Below are positions 44,168 through 56,526 of a stretch of 64,000 nt of DNA, one piece after another. The position numbers were made by a program, and so were the translations under genes. The notes beneath the pieces were generated by a model, which had not been told where the DNA came from, did not search any database, and saw only the letters and a list, made by a program, of their open reading frames with translations. Source of the stretch: Erodium maritimum (taxonomy: Eukaryota > Streptophyta > Magnoliopsida > Geraniales > Geraniaceae); contig OY997588.1 in assembly GCA_963921825.1 (NCBI GenBank), positions 14,088,001-14,152,000 of the forward strand. The letters are read 5' to 3'. Every line of letters starts with the position of its first letter. Positions within the stretch are counted from its first letter, which is position 1.

Positions 44168-47024
44168 CGGAACAGATTTGGAGGCCAAATTTAGACGGCT
44201 GTGATTGGATTGAATTAGATTTTTTGGTATTAAAATATGTAAATACACAAGATTAGGAAATTTTAAAATTAATCTTGTGGTGGAGTTGAGTGAGTCCTGG
44301 TTGGCGACTCAAGTGGCTCTACTGTACAGAAGAGAATAGTCCTCTTATTTATTGATTATATAAATCTGGCAAATTGCCCTGAATATTTTCCACTTCCCCA
44401 AACATAACTTTTGCCACTTTCCGAGAAAATCGTATCTGGTTAAATATAAATATATTTGTTATGTCTGTAATCCACAAATTGTGTTACTTGTTTGATATTT
44501 TCATGGAAAAGAAGGAGGAGTGAAGAGCAAGCTACATAAAAACTGCTGATGCAAACTTTAATTCCGATACCATGATTGGAGGAACCTTGGAAACGGTGCA
44601 ATGTCAATTTTGTTATCGTCGGTTGAGAGGCAAGTATCCATCTGTCAAATCCCATGCATGCACTGAAGAAGAAGACTTGAAGATTCACACCCAAGTTGTT
44701 TAATAATGTTGTTTTGGTCCCAAAAGCTTACCTAAAATATACAAACAAAACGTGTCTTAATGAGATGTAGGGATGGAGAAGGTGTCGGTGTCGGTGTCTC
44801 CGGCGATGCTCTATGCTTCTTGGAATGGCCCAACTCATTCTATGCCTTACATTTAATGAGCTGCCCTTTTGCATGCAAACTAAACCGTGAATCGTGTGTG
44901 TTTTTTTTAGCATTATATGGTGTGTACACGCAAATACACCCAATTGTGACGAGGCACGCATCCCATCCCAGCTAATGTAAACTTCCGTTTACTCGATACG
45001 TTTTAAGTATTTTGATAGCTACATACTTAACCTTCATAATTGTGTATTCTAACCGAGTAAAATGTGAACTTGACGATACGAGAATGATGAACAGAGGAAG
45101 CAGAGGCAGAGGAGTGTGAGTTGGGATTTGGTGTTGTGTCCTGTTTTGTTCATTGAACCCAAATTCTCCTACTTCAAGTGGGTCATTGATTGTCTACTAT
45201 GTTTGGTGTGGTTGAAGATTTGGAGTTTATATATGATATCTAGCTAGGTTTGAGGGGGATTGGTCAGACCTTCGTCAGATGGCCCACGAGATTTCTTGCT
45301 TAATTTTAGGTTCATTGGCAGGCTCTGTACGTTATGGTCCTTGAATGATCTTGATTTTGTCATGGAAGTATTTATCATTACCTTGGTTACCGCCAAAGAA
45401 TGGTTTGTAGAAAAGGAAGCGGCGCATGCCCATTCCGTGACAACAATATCGGAGATGAGGCAAACGACCATTAGGTAGGGCTCTAGGGATGAAGAGTCTG
45501 GCGATACGGGAGGTGGTGGTGTAGCGAAAGAGGTATATGGGCGGGGCATGAGCTTCGCTTACGCGCTAGCCGAACAGCCTCGAGTCTTCTACTGGCAGTC
45601 TCTTTTGTCACTGTTTGTTAAACGTATTTAGTCTCCCAATACGCTAGTCCAACACACTTAGGAGCTCTGAGCGGTTAAAACAACAAACAAAGGATAGTTA
45701 CAACAGTTAAGCTTGTAACAACAATGGTGTCGACGACGTTTGATAATAATATCGACCAGCAACCGAGCTCTGAATATCTTCACGAGTTATATAGTTCATG
45801 CAGGATGTAAACGTGCCTCGTAGGGTTTCTTAATCCTTAGAGTCACGATCAATCTAAATCATTAAGTTTCCTTGCACAAGAATACTTTCTAAAACGAATA
45901 GAGCATTATCGCATATCTATCTTCAACTTTGAGAAACAAATCTTACTTCCTAAAATAAATAGAACTCTATCGCATGAGTATCTTCAAGTTTAGGAAATAA
46001 ATCTGCAGCATCATATACACACAAGATGCATGTTGACATCTAGGCAGACATTTTTTCTATCTTTGCTACCGGACACGCGCAAGATGTCTAATGACATCTT
46101 AAATAGCATCTTGCTTGACACATAAATTGACAACCTAGATGTAACAACAAGTCTCATAGTCAATAGGTAAAGGTGCTTGTTTATTAAAAAACCTCTTACG
46201 TTAAAAAAAGGATTTTGATAATTTCTCTAACAATCGTTTACACTGTGAACATCCCCATCTCTTTCCATTTCTCTTTAATCTTACTCTAAGAGCATCCATA
46301 ATGGGAATAGACTGATTTAGTCTATTGTCGGTCTAATTGAATTGATTTTATAGGATTTAGTGGTGATTTTACCTTAATTTTTTAGTCCAGTCTTTGTTCA
46401 CAATAGAAATAGACCGACACGGTATAATGTAGGTCAAATGACCTGACAATTACCAAAATGCCATTTAATAAATATAAATCTGTATCTGATTTATGTTCAG
46501 TCTCGAGTTGATTGACGTGAGAATCATATATATATATATATATATATTGATCCGTATACAATGCAGTACAAGTTATAAAAATAAAGTATGTTTCATAATC
46601 TAATACTAAAGTTACATAACAAAAACATTATATTGCATAATGAGATACTGAAAATTACATAATCAAGTACTAAAAATTACATAACTAAAACACTATAAAA
46701 AAAAATTACAAAACAAATTACAAATACCTACCTTATACATTACATAATACTACCTTGAGTATTACAGAATAAATAACAAAATTTATAGAATAATCACCTT
46801 CCAAACAAAATCTACCAAAGACTCTATAAACAAAACAGATCTCAAAAACCAGAAATCAAAAACAACAAAACAATATCATACGATTCTAGATAACTACACC
46901 GAAATAAAATGAGGAGTTACAGAATATAACATCTAAAATACATAAAATTATATTTACAGTTATAGATCAACTAAAACAAAAAAAAATCCAAAAATACGAT
47001 AATTTGTACCAAGAACATCAAACC
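44168..47024. other. Intergenic, no recognised gene
   Basis: AT-rich. 45244-45549 (minus) is open for 101 codons but has no recognised domain. 46288-46445 begins AGAGCATCCATAATGGGAAT, the style of a MITE end, but I could not find a partner. An (AT)n microsatellite lies at about 46529-46549, and 46560-46780 is rich in ATTACATAA phrases. Confidence 0.45.
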
Positions 47025-47702
47025 CTAGCTCAGCCCATTTTCATACACGAAAATGGTGCAACAGAGGAGGCCTCGTCGCCGGTAACAGAGAAGCAGAACC
47101 GGCGGCGGCCATACCAGATCGAGCAAGGAGGATCTGGAGAAGAAGCTTGAACAGGTGCTCCTTCTCATGAGCTTCTTCTTCATGACTGGTTCAGGTACAC
47201 TAGAAGCTCCGGACGGCGGCGCGTGAGCTTGGGCCAGACGCAGGAGCAGACATGGTCTTGAGGTACTCCGGTATGCTACTGGTCGGAGCAGAGCCTGGCG
47301 TGTATGACGACTGATGGCAGCACGGTGACGAACCACCGCATGACGCCAACGAGCTCGTTGCGGCACTGTGGAGAACGGCCATGAACGGGGACGAATCTGC
47401 GAACGGGAACACGTGGTGATGTCGAGCTCCTTCGCGACTGAGTTCGTCTTCTCCGAGCAGCCGAACTGCAGCAGCGTTTGCGGAGGGACGGCCTTGCCTT
47501 GTTCGCTGCTTGATCTGCAACGTCGGGACGCGGTGGTGTTGCTCCGGCGTGGAGCATTCAGGCGGAGAGCTCCAGTCAACTGTGTGGCGGCATGGTTAGA
47601 GGGGGAGAGAAGATTTGTGATGTTGCTGTAAATGTGAAGAGACACGGTGCATTTAGGGTTAGGTAGAAACCAAATTGAAATGACTAAAATGTCCTTAGAC
47701 AT
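47025..47702 (-). other. GC-rich island with overlapping open frames
   Basis: About 680 bp of GC-rich sequence in AT-rich surroundings. The longest minus-strand frame has 225 codons (Ser/Arg-rich), but two other minus frames (106 and 93 codons) overlap it. No domain is recognised and the residue composition is that of an incidental frame. A coding origin cannot be excluded. Confidence 0.3.
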
Positions 47703-47843
47703 ATGAAAATTACAAAAATAAAATAGAACTTTGTGTTATTTACGGCTGTGTGCCATTATAATCACAACCATCGATTTAAGCTGATCCAATGGTCCATAAT
47801 CGGATAACATGTAACAAAATAAGAGGGTGGTAACACTTGAAAG

Positions 47844-47875
<32 letters not shown>

Positions 47876-48150
47876 GGAGAGCAATCAGGTGCGAATCATG
47901 AATTACGGTGCAAACATGCGAACTCAACCAGATTGCGCCATGTGTCGCGCTCAGAAAATGCCTCCTTTTTGTTATAATCAAGTTTATTAATTCGATTTTT
48001 CCCGTTTCGTTTCAACTCCGATTTCATTTTTTCTTGCGCCAATATTCTTATTTTTTTCAAGAGCTTTCTAACAAGTAGTGGATTGCATATATTTTGATGT
48101 GTTTTTGAATACGTGTGTGGATGTGTGAATATGAGTGCGAAAAGTGTGAT
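47876..48150. mobile_element. Candidate Mutator-like terminal region
   Basis: Beginning GGAGAGCAATCAGGTGCGAA just after an (AT)n run at 47848-47874, this sequence looks to me like the terminal region of non-autonomous Mutator-like elements common in eudicots. It leads directly into the minisatellite and the Ulp1-like gene. No opposite end is visible in the window. Confidence 0.4.
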
Positions 48151-48465
48151 GTGTTTTGCAAATTTAGTGTATATGGTTTGCGGATTTAGTTTAAATGGTT
48201 TGCGGATTTAGTGTATATGGTTTGCAGATTTAGTGTATATGGTTTGCGAATTTAGTGTGTTTTGCAAATTTAGTGTACATGGTTTGCGGATTTAGTGTAT
48301 ATGGTTTGCGGATATAGTGTATATGGTTTGCGGATTTAGTGTATATGGTTTGAAGGGCGGATTTAGTGTATATGGTTTGAAGGGCGGATTTAGTGTATAT
48401 GGTTTGAAGGGCGGATTTAGTGTATATGGTTTGAAGGGCGGATAAAAGTAGTAATTTGAAGGGCG
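48150..48465. repeat. Minisatellite with 21-bp units growing to 27-bp units
   Basis: About eight to nine units on the theme GCGGATTTAGTGTATATGGTT (21 bp), some variant or shortened, followed by four units with an added GAAGGG (27 bp). The 27-bp part reads NPPFKPYTL repeatedly on the minus strand. It abuts the first exon of the Ulp1-like gene, whose first residues (KGGSH) start in the last repeat. Confidence 0.85.
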
Positions 48466-51144
48466 GATCTCATATTGTTGTACTGGATTCTGAGACACAG
48501 GAATCATTGAAACAAAGTCCTGCTGATGTACCAGTTGAACAGACTGCATGTGAAGGGAAAGAAACATGCATTACTGTTCCCGGCATTGACAGTCAGAAAA
48601 CCATAGATAAAAATGGTCTTCATTGTCTAATTGATGCAATGATGATTGATGTAATGGCATCATCAGTTATTTGTGCTAAGGAAGAAATCACTGAAGAAAA
48701 GAATACAGTCATTGTTGAGGAGGAAACCACTAAAGCAGATCACCCTTCTCTAGATTTAATTCCTGAACATGGTCTTTTATCCCCAATACAATCCAAAGAA
48801 GATGGTGGGACCTGTACTGACACATCTCTGCATATTGGCAAAGAGGTAGGTGGATTGGTGTCTGGTAACAGTGAAGAACAAAAACTAAAGATAGAGGTTG
48901 CTAACCAGAAAGGTAGTTCTTCACATTCGGTTCCAGACATCCCGAAACTTCCACACATACTGCTTAGTGACTCTGATGTAGAGGATTTTGATGATCCAGA
49001 AGCTCTCTTCTCTTCTGTGGCATCAATAGGGAAGGACGCATGTGAAGAACTTGAGGAGATATCTGAGCCGTGCATGGCTATGGTCCTTTATGTTCCTCCA
49101 CATAAATTGTTTGGGAGTAACACATCTGCTTCGGCTTCACACATAAACAATGAGGACAAACCAGTAGGCAAGGAAAGCGTTGATGCAGAACCATCACATC
49201 ATTCTGGTGATACAGACGATATCTTCAACGCTTACCAACAAAAGAATGAACAACAAACTCCTCCTGATGCAGCAGAAGTTGTTTCACCTCCTCGTAAACG
49301 CAAAGGGAGAAGAAAAGGCGCATTGAATATTCCTCCACTTCAGGCCATCCCATCGCCAGATTGCGCTACAGGTCCCGATCTTTATTTGTTTGATAAGGAC
49401 ATAGTACCTTATGGGAACAGGCATACAGAATTCATTAGCAGTAAGCAGCAGCCCATTTGGGAGACTCTGTTGACAGATTGGGCTTTGAACCCCACCGAAA
49501 CTGATTTGAAGTAAGTTGCTGTTATTACTATTCAGTTTATCTAAAATTCATGCATAAAATATTTTCTGCTCTGCATTATAAGGTTTTAGTGGTCTACGTA
49601 TAAGATTTTAGTGTTCTGCAGTAGGAACTTTTAGTGGTCTGCATATAAGGTTTTACCTGTCTACAGTGAAATTTTTAGTCGTTTATCAAATTTCATTCTT
49701 ATGATGTGACAGGGATCATGTGTATGAAAATGCATGCAATGGATTGCGAAGAGACGACATTTTGACTTTCAGAGATGACATGGAAGTTTACAGTTCTGTG
49801 ATTGATGCTTGGGCTGATTATCTCAACTACTTGGAATTCTACAAGGTGAACCATCTCGGTCCATCACGGGTGTTCTTATCAACCAATATATCTGTAAGTT
49901 GAAGTTTGGTATCCTTTTTGAAGTCATTCAATTTTTATTTTTGTCATCATTTTACTTTATCTTCTTTGAATAATAATCTTCTTGTATTTACATATATGTA
50001 GATTGCCTACGAGCAGTCAGGAAACACTGATGCTCTGGGAAGTATTGTACAGGATGAACTTTGAAAGTTTAACATGAATTTGCATTATTATGACATGGTA
50101 ATTTTCTGTTTCGTCATTCTAATTATTTATTTGTTTTTAAGTCAAATTACTTTGGTGAATTTTTTGTGTTTTGGGAAATCATTTTTGTTGCAGATTATGA
50201 TATTTGTATACAGGAAGAGCCATTACATGGTCATGGTAATTGATATAAAGAATAGTATCATCGAGATTCTTGACAATTATGACCCTGATACTGACGATAA
50301 GGATCGTTATCAAAATTGTTTTCATGACTTGGTGAGATTAATATATTCTTCTTTTTCTTGTTCTTGAGTGTTATATATTTTTATATTTTATTCTATCTGA
50401 ACATATTTACTTGTAAATAATGTTTCAAAATTTGTATATATCACAGAGAGATGGCATTTCAGCACATGTTATGACGACCAATAAGAAGATTGGGCTAAAA
50501 ATCGGTGGTCTACCAATCAGACGTCGTCATCTTCATTGGCAGAATGCTTTGAACTGCAAGGATTGTGGGGGTTTTTGCCATGTACCATGCAGAAAACTAT
50601 CTCGGTCGAGGACGATGGGCCAATAAAACCAAAATCGCACATCGGATTACAGTATGTTTTTCTTCTCTTAACTTCTCTTTTAGTGGTCTGCAATATAACC
50701 TTCTAGTTTCCTACACTCTGAACTTCTAGTGGTGTACAACATACCCTTTTAGTGCTCTGCACTTTGAGCTTCTAGTGGTGTTCAGCAGAGCCTTTTAGTG
50801 GCCTCCAATCTGAACTTTTAGTGGTGTGCAGTAGAGCCTTTTAGTGGTCTGCACTAAAAGGCTGATTTTGGCATTTTAGTGTGCATCAGAGTCACATATT
50901 TTTTCTGCTGCATTTCTTAAAGCATTCACACATTTAAACTTTTGCAATGCAGTATCAAAGGACACAGACAAAGAAGCTGAGGATGAGGTTCATGGCAAAA
51001 TTGTTGACGTTTGAGCTGAACGGTAAATGGAAAGATGTGCATGAAGAAGTGAAGCTCTACTATTCAAGAACAGGAAACCCATTCAATTTTCGCCAAACAA
51101 AGTTTCCATTTAAATGTACCAAATTGCCAAAAATAGGTTCTTGA
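48456..51144 (+). pseudogene. Ulp1-like SUMO protease (C48) gene, broken
   Basis: Six exons with GT-AG junctions: to 49510, 49713-49893, 50002-50097, 50194-50331, 50447-50651, 50953-51144. No ATG opens exon 1 (first in-frame ATG 48639), so the 5' end is missing. The first ~350 residues are acidic and unrecognised. Exons 4-5 hold the C48 core: His in RKSHYMVMVIDIK, Asp in EILDNYDPD and Cys in CKDCG. Two lesions: TGA at 50062-50064, and an extra G in the run 50567-50571 that shifts the frame exactly at the catalytic Cys (VFAMYHAENYL lies in the other frame). Such genes occur singly and inside Mutator-like (KI-MULE) elements; the flanks favour the latter. Confidence 0.75.
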
Positions 51145-51503
51145 TTGTTTGGAACAGTATGGATATTGTTCTTTATTGTGAGATCATAACTATGGATATT
51201 TTTTTCTGTTTAAAACAAACATGGTTATTATAATACAGATATGATTCTTAGTATTTTGGAGCTTATGTTTCAAGTTTCAGTGGAATGTAATATAGTATAT
51301 TAGCAGTCTGCACATTAAGCAATTTGTGGTGTACAGTATAATTTTATAGTGCTGTGCAACATAGATTATTAGTATACTGACTTGTGCATGATTATATTTT
51401 TGTATCTGTTCAAAACCAGTAGATAATAAGTCACAATTTATTACTGCTATGGACCACATGCTACTCTTTACTCAATCTTGGCAAACTTTAATATTTCATA
51501 GAT
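51145..51503. other. Ulp1-like gene 3' flank
   Basis: AT-rich, with copies of the AGTGGTGTGCA-type motif at 51295-51390. No coding recognised. Confidence 0.5.
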
Positions 51504-51884
51504 TCATAGGGAAAACATGGTGTGTGAAACACCAAACAAAACAGACAAAAGACGACATGCATGAAAACGAAGGTTCCAACAATCCTTCATCTGCCTATGG
51601 CTTAGGGATCTACATTTATATTTCCGAGGAATTGTTGATATCCCCTTTAGTGCCTGCAGCATGCGTTCCTTGGCAGCTGTTTGTTCTGCCTTCCAAGTAT
51701 GATTGTCGTCTCGTTCCATCTCACCCAACCACTTCACAACCTGTGCATCCAGCATCTACATCTGATACTGGATCACTGTGAACTTCAACTTCCATAGTTG
51801 GTGAATGGTATCTATACGTCTTTCCTCATCTTCAATGTTCATGCGAAACCAAGCACTATTATCACTTCTTCCGTTGGAGGCCAT
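51504..51884 (-). pseudogene. Small charged protein gene with an in-frame stop
   Basis: From ATG 51884 the frame gives MASNGRSDNSAWFRMNIEDE then a TAG at 51756-51758, after which it stays open to 51504 (MLDAQVVKWLGEMERDD..). A TATA box CTATAAATA lies on the minus strand at about 51967-51977. The organisation, size, helical charged sequence and TW..E / L..I pattern recall the pair at 61789-62763, so I read it as a damaged member of that group (inference). No database family recognised. Confidence 0.4.
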
Positions 51885-52024
51885 TTTGTTTTTGTTTTGT
51901 GGGGCTGAAGATATTTCTGTGCAGATGAGGTTTGAAAGGTGTGTTCAAGTGATTGCTAAGTGGGGGGTATTTATAGCCCTGGTCCAAGGGCATTATTGTT
52001 ATTCCGAAACTAAGTTATGGACTA

Positions 52025-52670
52025 AGTGGGTAGTTTCTTTTCAACACCACCTCTACTCTTATGCATTAAATTCTCACCCACTAAATCTTCAAAAATGATC
52101 AACTTCTGATCAGTGCATCTCTGTCTTAATAGCTTAATCTTCCTCGTTTTTTAAAACCTATCTATTTTCTAATATTGCGTCAGTGTCATGGTGGTTGCCT
52201 TTCTAATCACTTCATCATACCCAAAACAGTCATAAATGTTAGTGGTGTGTAGAATGGTATATCAGTGGTGTGCATTTTAAATAATTAGTGGTGTGCAGCA
52301 TAATTTTTTAGTGCATAGACTTTGCATGAAATGTGTTTTGTATCTTATAATCAAATAATAAATTATGTGTTTAGTGGGTAGTTTCTTTTAATGATCCACT
52401 CTACTCTTATGCATTAAATTCTCAACCACCAAATCACTGCATCAAAATACAAAAATCAATGCCTCATTCCCAAAAGTGATCAACTTCTGATCAGTGCATC
52501 TCTGTCTTAATAGCTTAATCTTCCTCGTTTTTTTAAACCTATCTATTTTCTGATATTGCGTCAGGGTCATGGTGGTTGTCTTTCTAATCAGTTCATCATA
52601 ACCAAAACAGTCATAAATGTTAGTGGTGTGTAGACTGGTATATCAGTGGTGTGTGTTTTTAAGTATAAGT
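52025..52670. repeat. Direct duplication of about 360 bp
   Basis: 52025-52280 and 52374-52650 share several long blocks (TCTACTCTTATGCATTAAAT, GATCAACTTCTGATCAGTGC, CATCTCTGTCTTAATAGCTT), each ending in the AGTGGTGTGTAG motif cluster. Non-coding, between the small-protein pseudogene and the first F-box gene. Confidence 0.75.
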
Positions 52671-53037
52671 GATGCGCATAGACTTTGCCTAAGGTTGGTT
52701 TGTATCTGATAATAAAACAGTAAATAGTATGTATTATAACATAAAAATTATGGAATATTGTTATAATACTATGTATTATAACAATAAACAAATAAATAAA
52801 ATTATTTATTTATTTGTATTCTTAGTGGACTTGATATAGGTCCATTTATCAGTAATTGTAGTGGGCTGAGCCCAATTGAATATGAGAAGACACTCCTCGC
52901 GTGCCTTCATTAATGGAAGCGACGTGCGTCAATTAATACGCCACGTCCTCTATTCACTGTGATTTAATCAGTTTAAATTTTGTAATTAAAATTAACTCGG
53001 CGCCCTTTTGATTTCCTAAAACGCGTCCCTTGATTTG

Positions 53038-53047
53038 TTATATATAG
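53038..53047 (+). promoter_or_regulatory. TATA box of F-box gene A
   Basis: TTATATATAG about 95 bp upstream of the ATG at 53142. Confidence 0.55.
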
Positions 53048-53141
53048 TGCCCTAGACGCAGAGTCTTTTCAGTCACCACAAACTCTTTTGAATAGAGAGA
53101 TCAGAGGGATATCTTTTCGGAAGCGATTTTCTAGTTGCAGG

Positions 53142-54007
53142 ATGGAAAACGACGATCAGAGGGATATCATCAATCAACTCCCCAACAATGTGCTGCTGCA
53201 AATTTTCGACAGGCTTCTGGAAGAAAGCGATGGTCCCTTGTTTCCTCTTTCTGTCTGGTAAGCGATACTATGTTCTTCCCCTTTTCCTTCTGGTAAATCA
53301 ATCCCAAATTAGTATCTGTTTATTTTTATTTTGATTCTCAAATCAGTATCTGTTTATATTTATTGTTGATTCTAGTCAAGATTGATTACACAAATCCCGT
53401 ATTTTTGTTTATTATTTCTGCAATTCGTGGTTTAAATAGTTGCAGGAGGTTTTACGAACTTCTGCATCGTGATGAGAGAATTCTTTCCCGTCTGCGCTGC
53501 CAATTTAGGCCTGAAGTTATTCGAGCGATTACAGGACGTAGCTGTCGCGTTCTTCGCAACGCATCTAATGCTCGCAATTACAGGGCAAGGTTTTTGCTTG
53601 CCTTCTACTACACGTTCAATAGCAGTGACAACGACTATGGACTGAGGCTCCTGTCCGAGTTTGATTGCACCACAACCTGGAGGCGGCGTTACATCATGGG
53701 AATGGCCCAAATCAATGTAGGCACGTTTGATTATGGTGTTCAGATTCTGGTCGGGTTAATCATGGAGGTGGTGGAAGGTGATGAGGAAAGGCGTGGACTT
53801 TGAGTCTGCCGCTATGATTTCCAAAGGATGCTTAGAGGGAACAGGCGTCGAACTTTGGTTGTCACTGAGTGCTGCTCTGAAGAGGACATCGGGCATTGGC
53901 ATCTTAAGGTTTACGATACTATTGACCATGGTGGTGATTTGAACGTCAGTTGTCCTTATTGTATCGTAGATATAGAGACCTATAAGCTGAGTTACAATAT
54001 ATATTAG
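53142..54007 (+). pseudogene. F-box/Sel1-like gene A with a nonsense codon
   Basis: Exon 1 53142-53257, intron 53258-53439, exon 2 from 53440. F-box LPNNVLLQIFDRLLE (~residues 13-27) continues across the splice into SVCCRRFYELLHRDERIL. Next comes a Sel1-like helix pair RARFLLAFYYTFNSSDNDYG. A TGA at 53801-53803 stops translation at 159 residues; the same frame then stays open to 54007 with the family's conserved end (CRYDFQRML, HW, CPYCIVDIETYKL). F-box proteins of the At2g35280 type are presumed SCF ubiquitin-ligase adaptors. Either a recent pseudogene or a truncated product without the Cys-rich tail. Confidence 0.75.
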
Positions 54008-54440
54008 GTTAAACATTTTATCTATTTTGTAATGCTTTTAGATTTTTGTATATAATAATACAAGTTTGGTTTTCGTGCTTATAAAACACTCGACTACAAT
54101 GTGATAATTGTTTGTGTTACATACCACTAAAATGCAAGTAAACACATCAAATAAATTGAAATTAATTGTATAATGTAAGTATGGTTTTTGGTACTAATAT
54201 ATTACATTACAATGTGATAATTGTTTATTTTTCAAACCACTAACATGCAAGATAACACTTCAAAATAAATTGAAATACTGAACTTTGACGAAGATAAGGA
54301 ACAAATATTATCAATTTCTTCAAGTTTTTCAACACAAATAACAAACAGAACAGTAGTAATATCCATCATAGAAAGAGAGAAGCAGACTATTATTCAAAAC
54401 AAAGCATTAAACAAAATATATAGATATTTTTTATTTCATA

Positions 54441-54758
54441 TTAAGCCTTCTGGGAGGACACGATTTTTCCTATGTCCTGGCCTTCATCTGGATCATCATC
54501 CCTTTTCCTATTCTTTTCATTCTTCAGGTTTACCTCATTCTTTTCTTCTTCCTTTTCATTCTTTAGACGTTTATCTTCTGCCTTTGGGTTCTCTCCTTCC
54601 TTGTTCTCAACTTCTGAGAGTTTAGAAGAAACTTCGCCCTCATCACCTGACAACTCTGGGTAGGACGTCAGACCTCTGCTTGAACTTATTTTAGTGTTAT
54701 CGCATGTTGTTGGAGGAGAAACAGGTAACAAATCCGTTGGAAGTAGATCGCCAGACAT
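54441..54758 (-). CDS. Small acidic, lysine-rich hypothetical protein
   Basis: 105 residues from ATG 54758 (MSGDLLPTDLLPVSPP..), Glu/Lys/Asp/Asn-rich from residue 40 and predicted disordered; I recognise no family. A TATA-like TATATATAAT lies about 70 bp upstream on the minus strand. Its promoter side is shared head-to-head with F-box gene B. The first codons plus promoter are duplicated at about 56527-56640, so at least this end was included in the segmental duplication that produced F-box gene C. Product and expression unknown. Confidence 0.4.
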   Translation of the reverse strand: MSGDLLPTDLLPVSPPTTCDNTKISSSRGLTSYPELSGDEGEVSSKLSEVENKEGENPKAEDKRLKNEKEEEKNEVNLKNEKNRKRDDDPDEGQDIGKIVSSQKA

Positions 54759-55110
54759 TTTTTAAGTGGTGGTTTTATTTGTGAAGGAGAAGGAAATTAT
54801 GAACAAGTTAGACAGAGCAGAGTATTATATATAAGGTCGGTTGATGACTCTTTTGGAAACGAAGAGGCACATACCTTATATGAAACGAAAACTTAAAAAA
54901 ATGATTAAAATAATTATCTTCTTTGGCAATTACTAGAAATTATAGGAGAACTAATTGGCGGTTTCCTTTAATCATTATAACTTTTCGTATCTGTACACGC
55001 GTCTTGTATAATAATTACCCGGAATTTAATTTTTTGGAATCTCTAGATGAATCTCAGGCCCATTAGGGTTTCTAGAGTCCAAGTAGCCATGATGCCCTAA
55101 ACGACAAAGG

Positions 55111-55118
55111 TATAAATG
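55111..55118 (+). promoter_or_regulatory. TATA box of F-box gene B
   Basis: TATAAATG within AAAGGTATAAATGCC. The corresponding site in the duplicated promoter of gene C reads GGTATTAATGCC (about 56806), so C may have lost a good TATA box. Confidence 0.45.
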
Positions 55119-55580
55119 CCTAGTGCAACGATTTGACTATTCATATCTGAGAACAGCTTGGAGCCACTATTTATCTTCCTCGTCAAATCTACTCTGTGCA
55201 CCCTACAACATCAGATTTTCATCAAGGTGTGGCTTCTCAAATTTTTTATTGTTATTAGTTCTCTTAAGCTTGCAATTGTTGCCTATTTTTTTTAGTTTAA
55301 TCTGAAGTTTATTTATTTTTGTATACATCCGCCCTGTAGCTGTGTACTGTATTTGTATTCATTTGTGAATTAAGTGGACTGTTTTTGCACTGGTTAATCT
55401 TTTTTTTTATTAACTTAATCTCCATTATATTATAAGTAGCATATATGTATAGTAGTGGTGTGTTTATTAAACTATTAGTAGCATGCATGATAGTACTGTG
55501 CAACTTTATCTATGTTGCTCTGTATCTGATAAAAACATTACAAAAAAAAAATTGGTCATATCCCTTTTCAGGTAATTATA

Positions 55581-56354
55581 ATGGATCAGAGAGGGGTTCC
55601 TGGTGTTGATTATATCACCTCATTGCTAGAAACTGTATTGGTTAATATTCTGAAGAGGAGTTTAGATGATTTAGACTGCAATTTGGTCATACTCTCATCC
55701 TGGTAATCAATTTCACATATGTGCCTTAGAATTTTTGTCCTTCATTATTAATAATTAATTTTTTTAATTTTTTTTTTCGAATTCAGTTGCAAATTATTTT
55801 ATAGACTTATGTCTACTAACAAGGATATTCTGATGGAGCTACCTTGTACTTTCCACCCGAGGACGGTGAAAGCTGTCGACCATGATGGCTCCAAAATTCT
55901 TGAAAGGGCCGCTAATTTTGGGAACCTTAAGGCAGCATATCTTCTCGCTTTGTACCTCATCTTCAATTCTGATACTCCTGATCGAGGACTTCAGTTTCTT
56001 GAGACGTGTGACAATGAGTCAACTTTGTTGAGGAGGTATGTATATGGGATGGCAAAATTGAAAGTACATGATCCTGATGATTTTGAAGCGGTTCTTGGTC
56101 TATATGGTTTCTTTGCGGGAATTGATTATTATGACAGGCGTGAGGTATTTGAGTGTCGTCGTCTTTTCCGCCGAATGTTGCAGGATAGGAATTGGAGACA
56201 TCTAAAACACACAAAGTTGTGCAAATCGACCAGATATCTTGTTCACTGGAACAAAAAAGTCGCAGCAATTAAATATCTTAAAGAGTATTGTTACAACTGC
56301 ATAGAATGTTTAATTGATATTGAAACATATAAACTGAAGCACAAAACTCCTTAA
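55581..56354 (+). CDS. F-box/Sel1-like protein B
   Basis: Exon 1 55581-55702, intron 55703-55786, exon 2 55787-56354; 229 residues. A likely 5' UTR intron (about 55227-55571) ends just before the ATG. The F-box is degenerate at its first position (SLLETVLVNILKR instead of SLPDDVL) and continues LSSCCKLFYRLM. The middle has Sel1-like AAYLLALYLIFNSDTPDRGL (~110-130). The C-terminal part is conserved in all paralogues: ECRRLFRRML..LC..HW..CIECLIDIETYKL, with Cys/His spacing that suggests metal binding (inference). Likely SCF adaptor; target unknown. Confidence 0.8.
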
Positions 56355-56526
56355 GTAGGACTTCTGTTTTTTTTTTAATTTTCTGTAATAGACTGAATCT
56401 CGGTATGTTTTTGTCGAACATGTTATGAATGTCAAAAAAAATTTAGGTATGAATGGGAAACTTTTAGCAGTTTGAATATTAAATTATTAGTACTATGTGT
56501 TGTAAAATTTCAGCAGTACTTTGAAT

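Noticed and set aside
46288..46445. MITE starting AGAGCATCCATAATGGG
   Set aside because: No matching inverted end or target duplication found, so not called as an element.
47025..47702. 225-residue protein on the minus strand
   Set aside because: Ser/Arg-rich composition, two other overlapping minus frames, no domain and no splice or promoter support; kept only as an unexplained GC-rich island.
48150..48465. CRISPR-like array or coding repeat (NPPFKPYTL)
   Set aside because: Units are contiguous without spacers and vary in length; plant nuclear minisatellite. The peptide repeat follows from 27 being divisible by three.
53801..53803. TGA as a selenocysteine codon in F-box gene A
   Set aside because: Land plants lack the selenocysteine insertion machinery, and paralogues have ordinary residues there.
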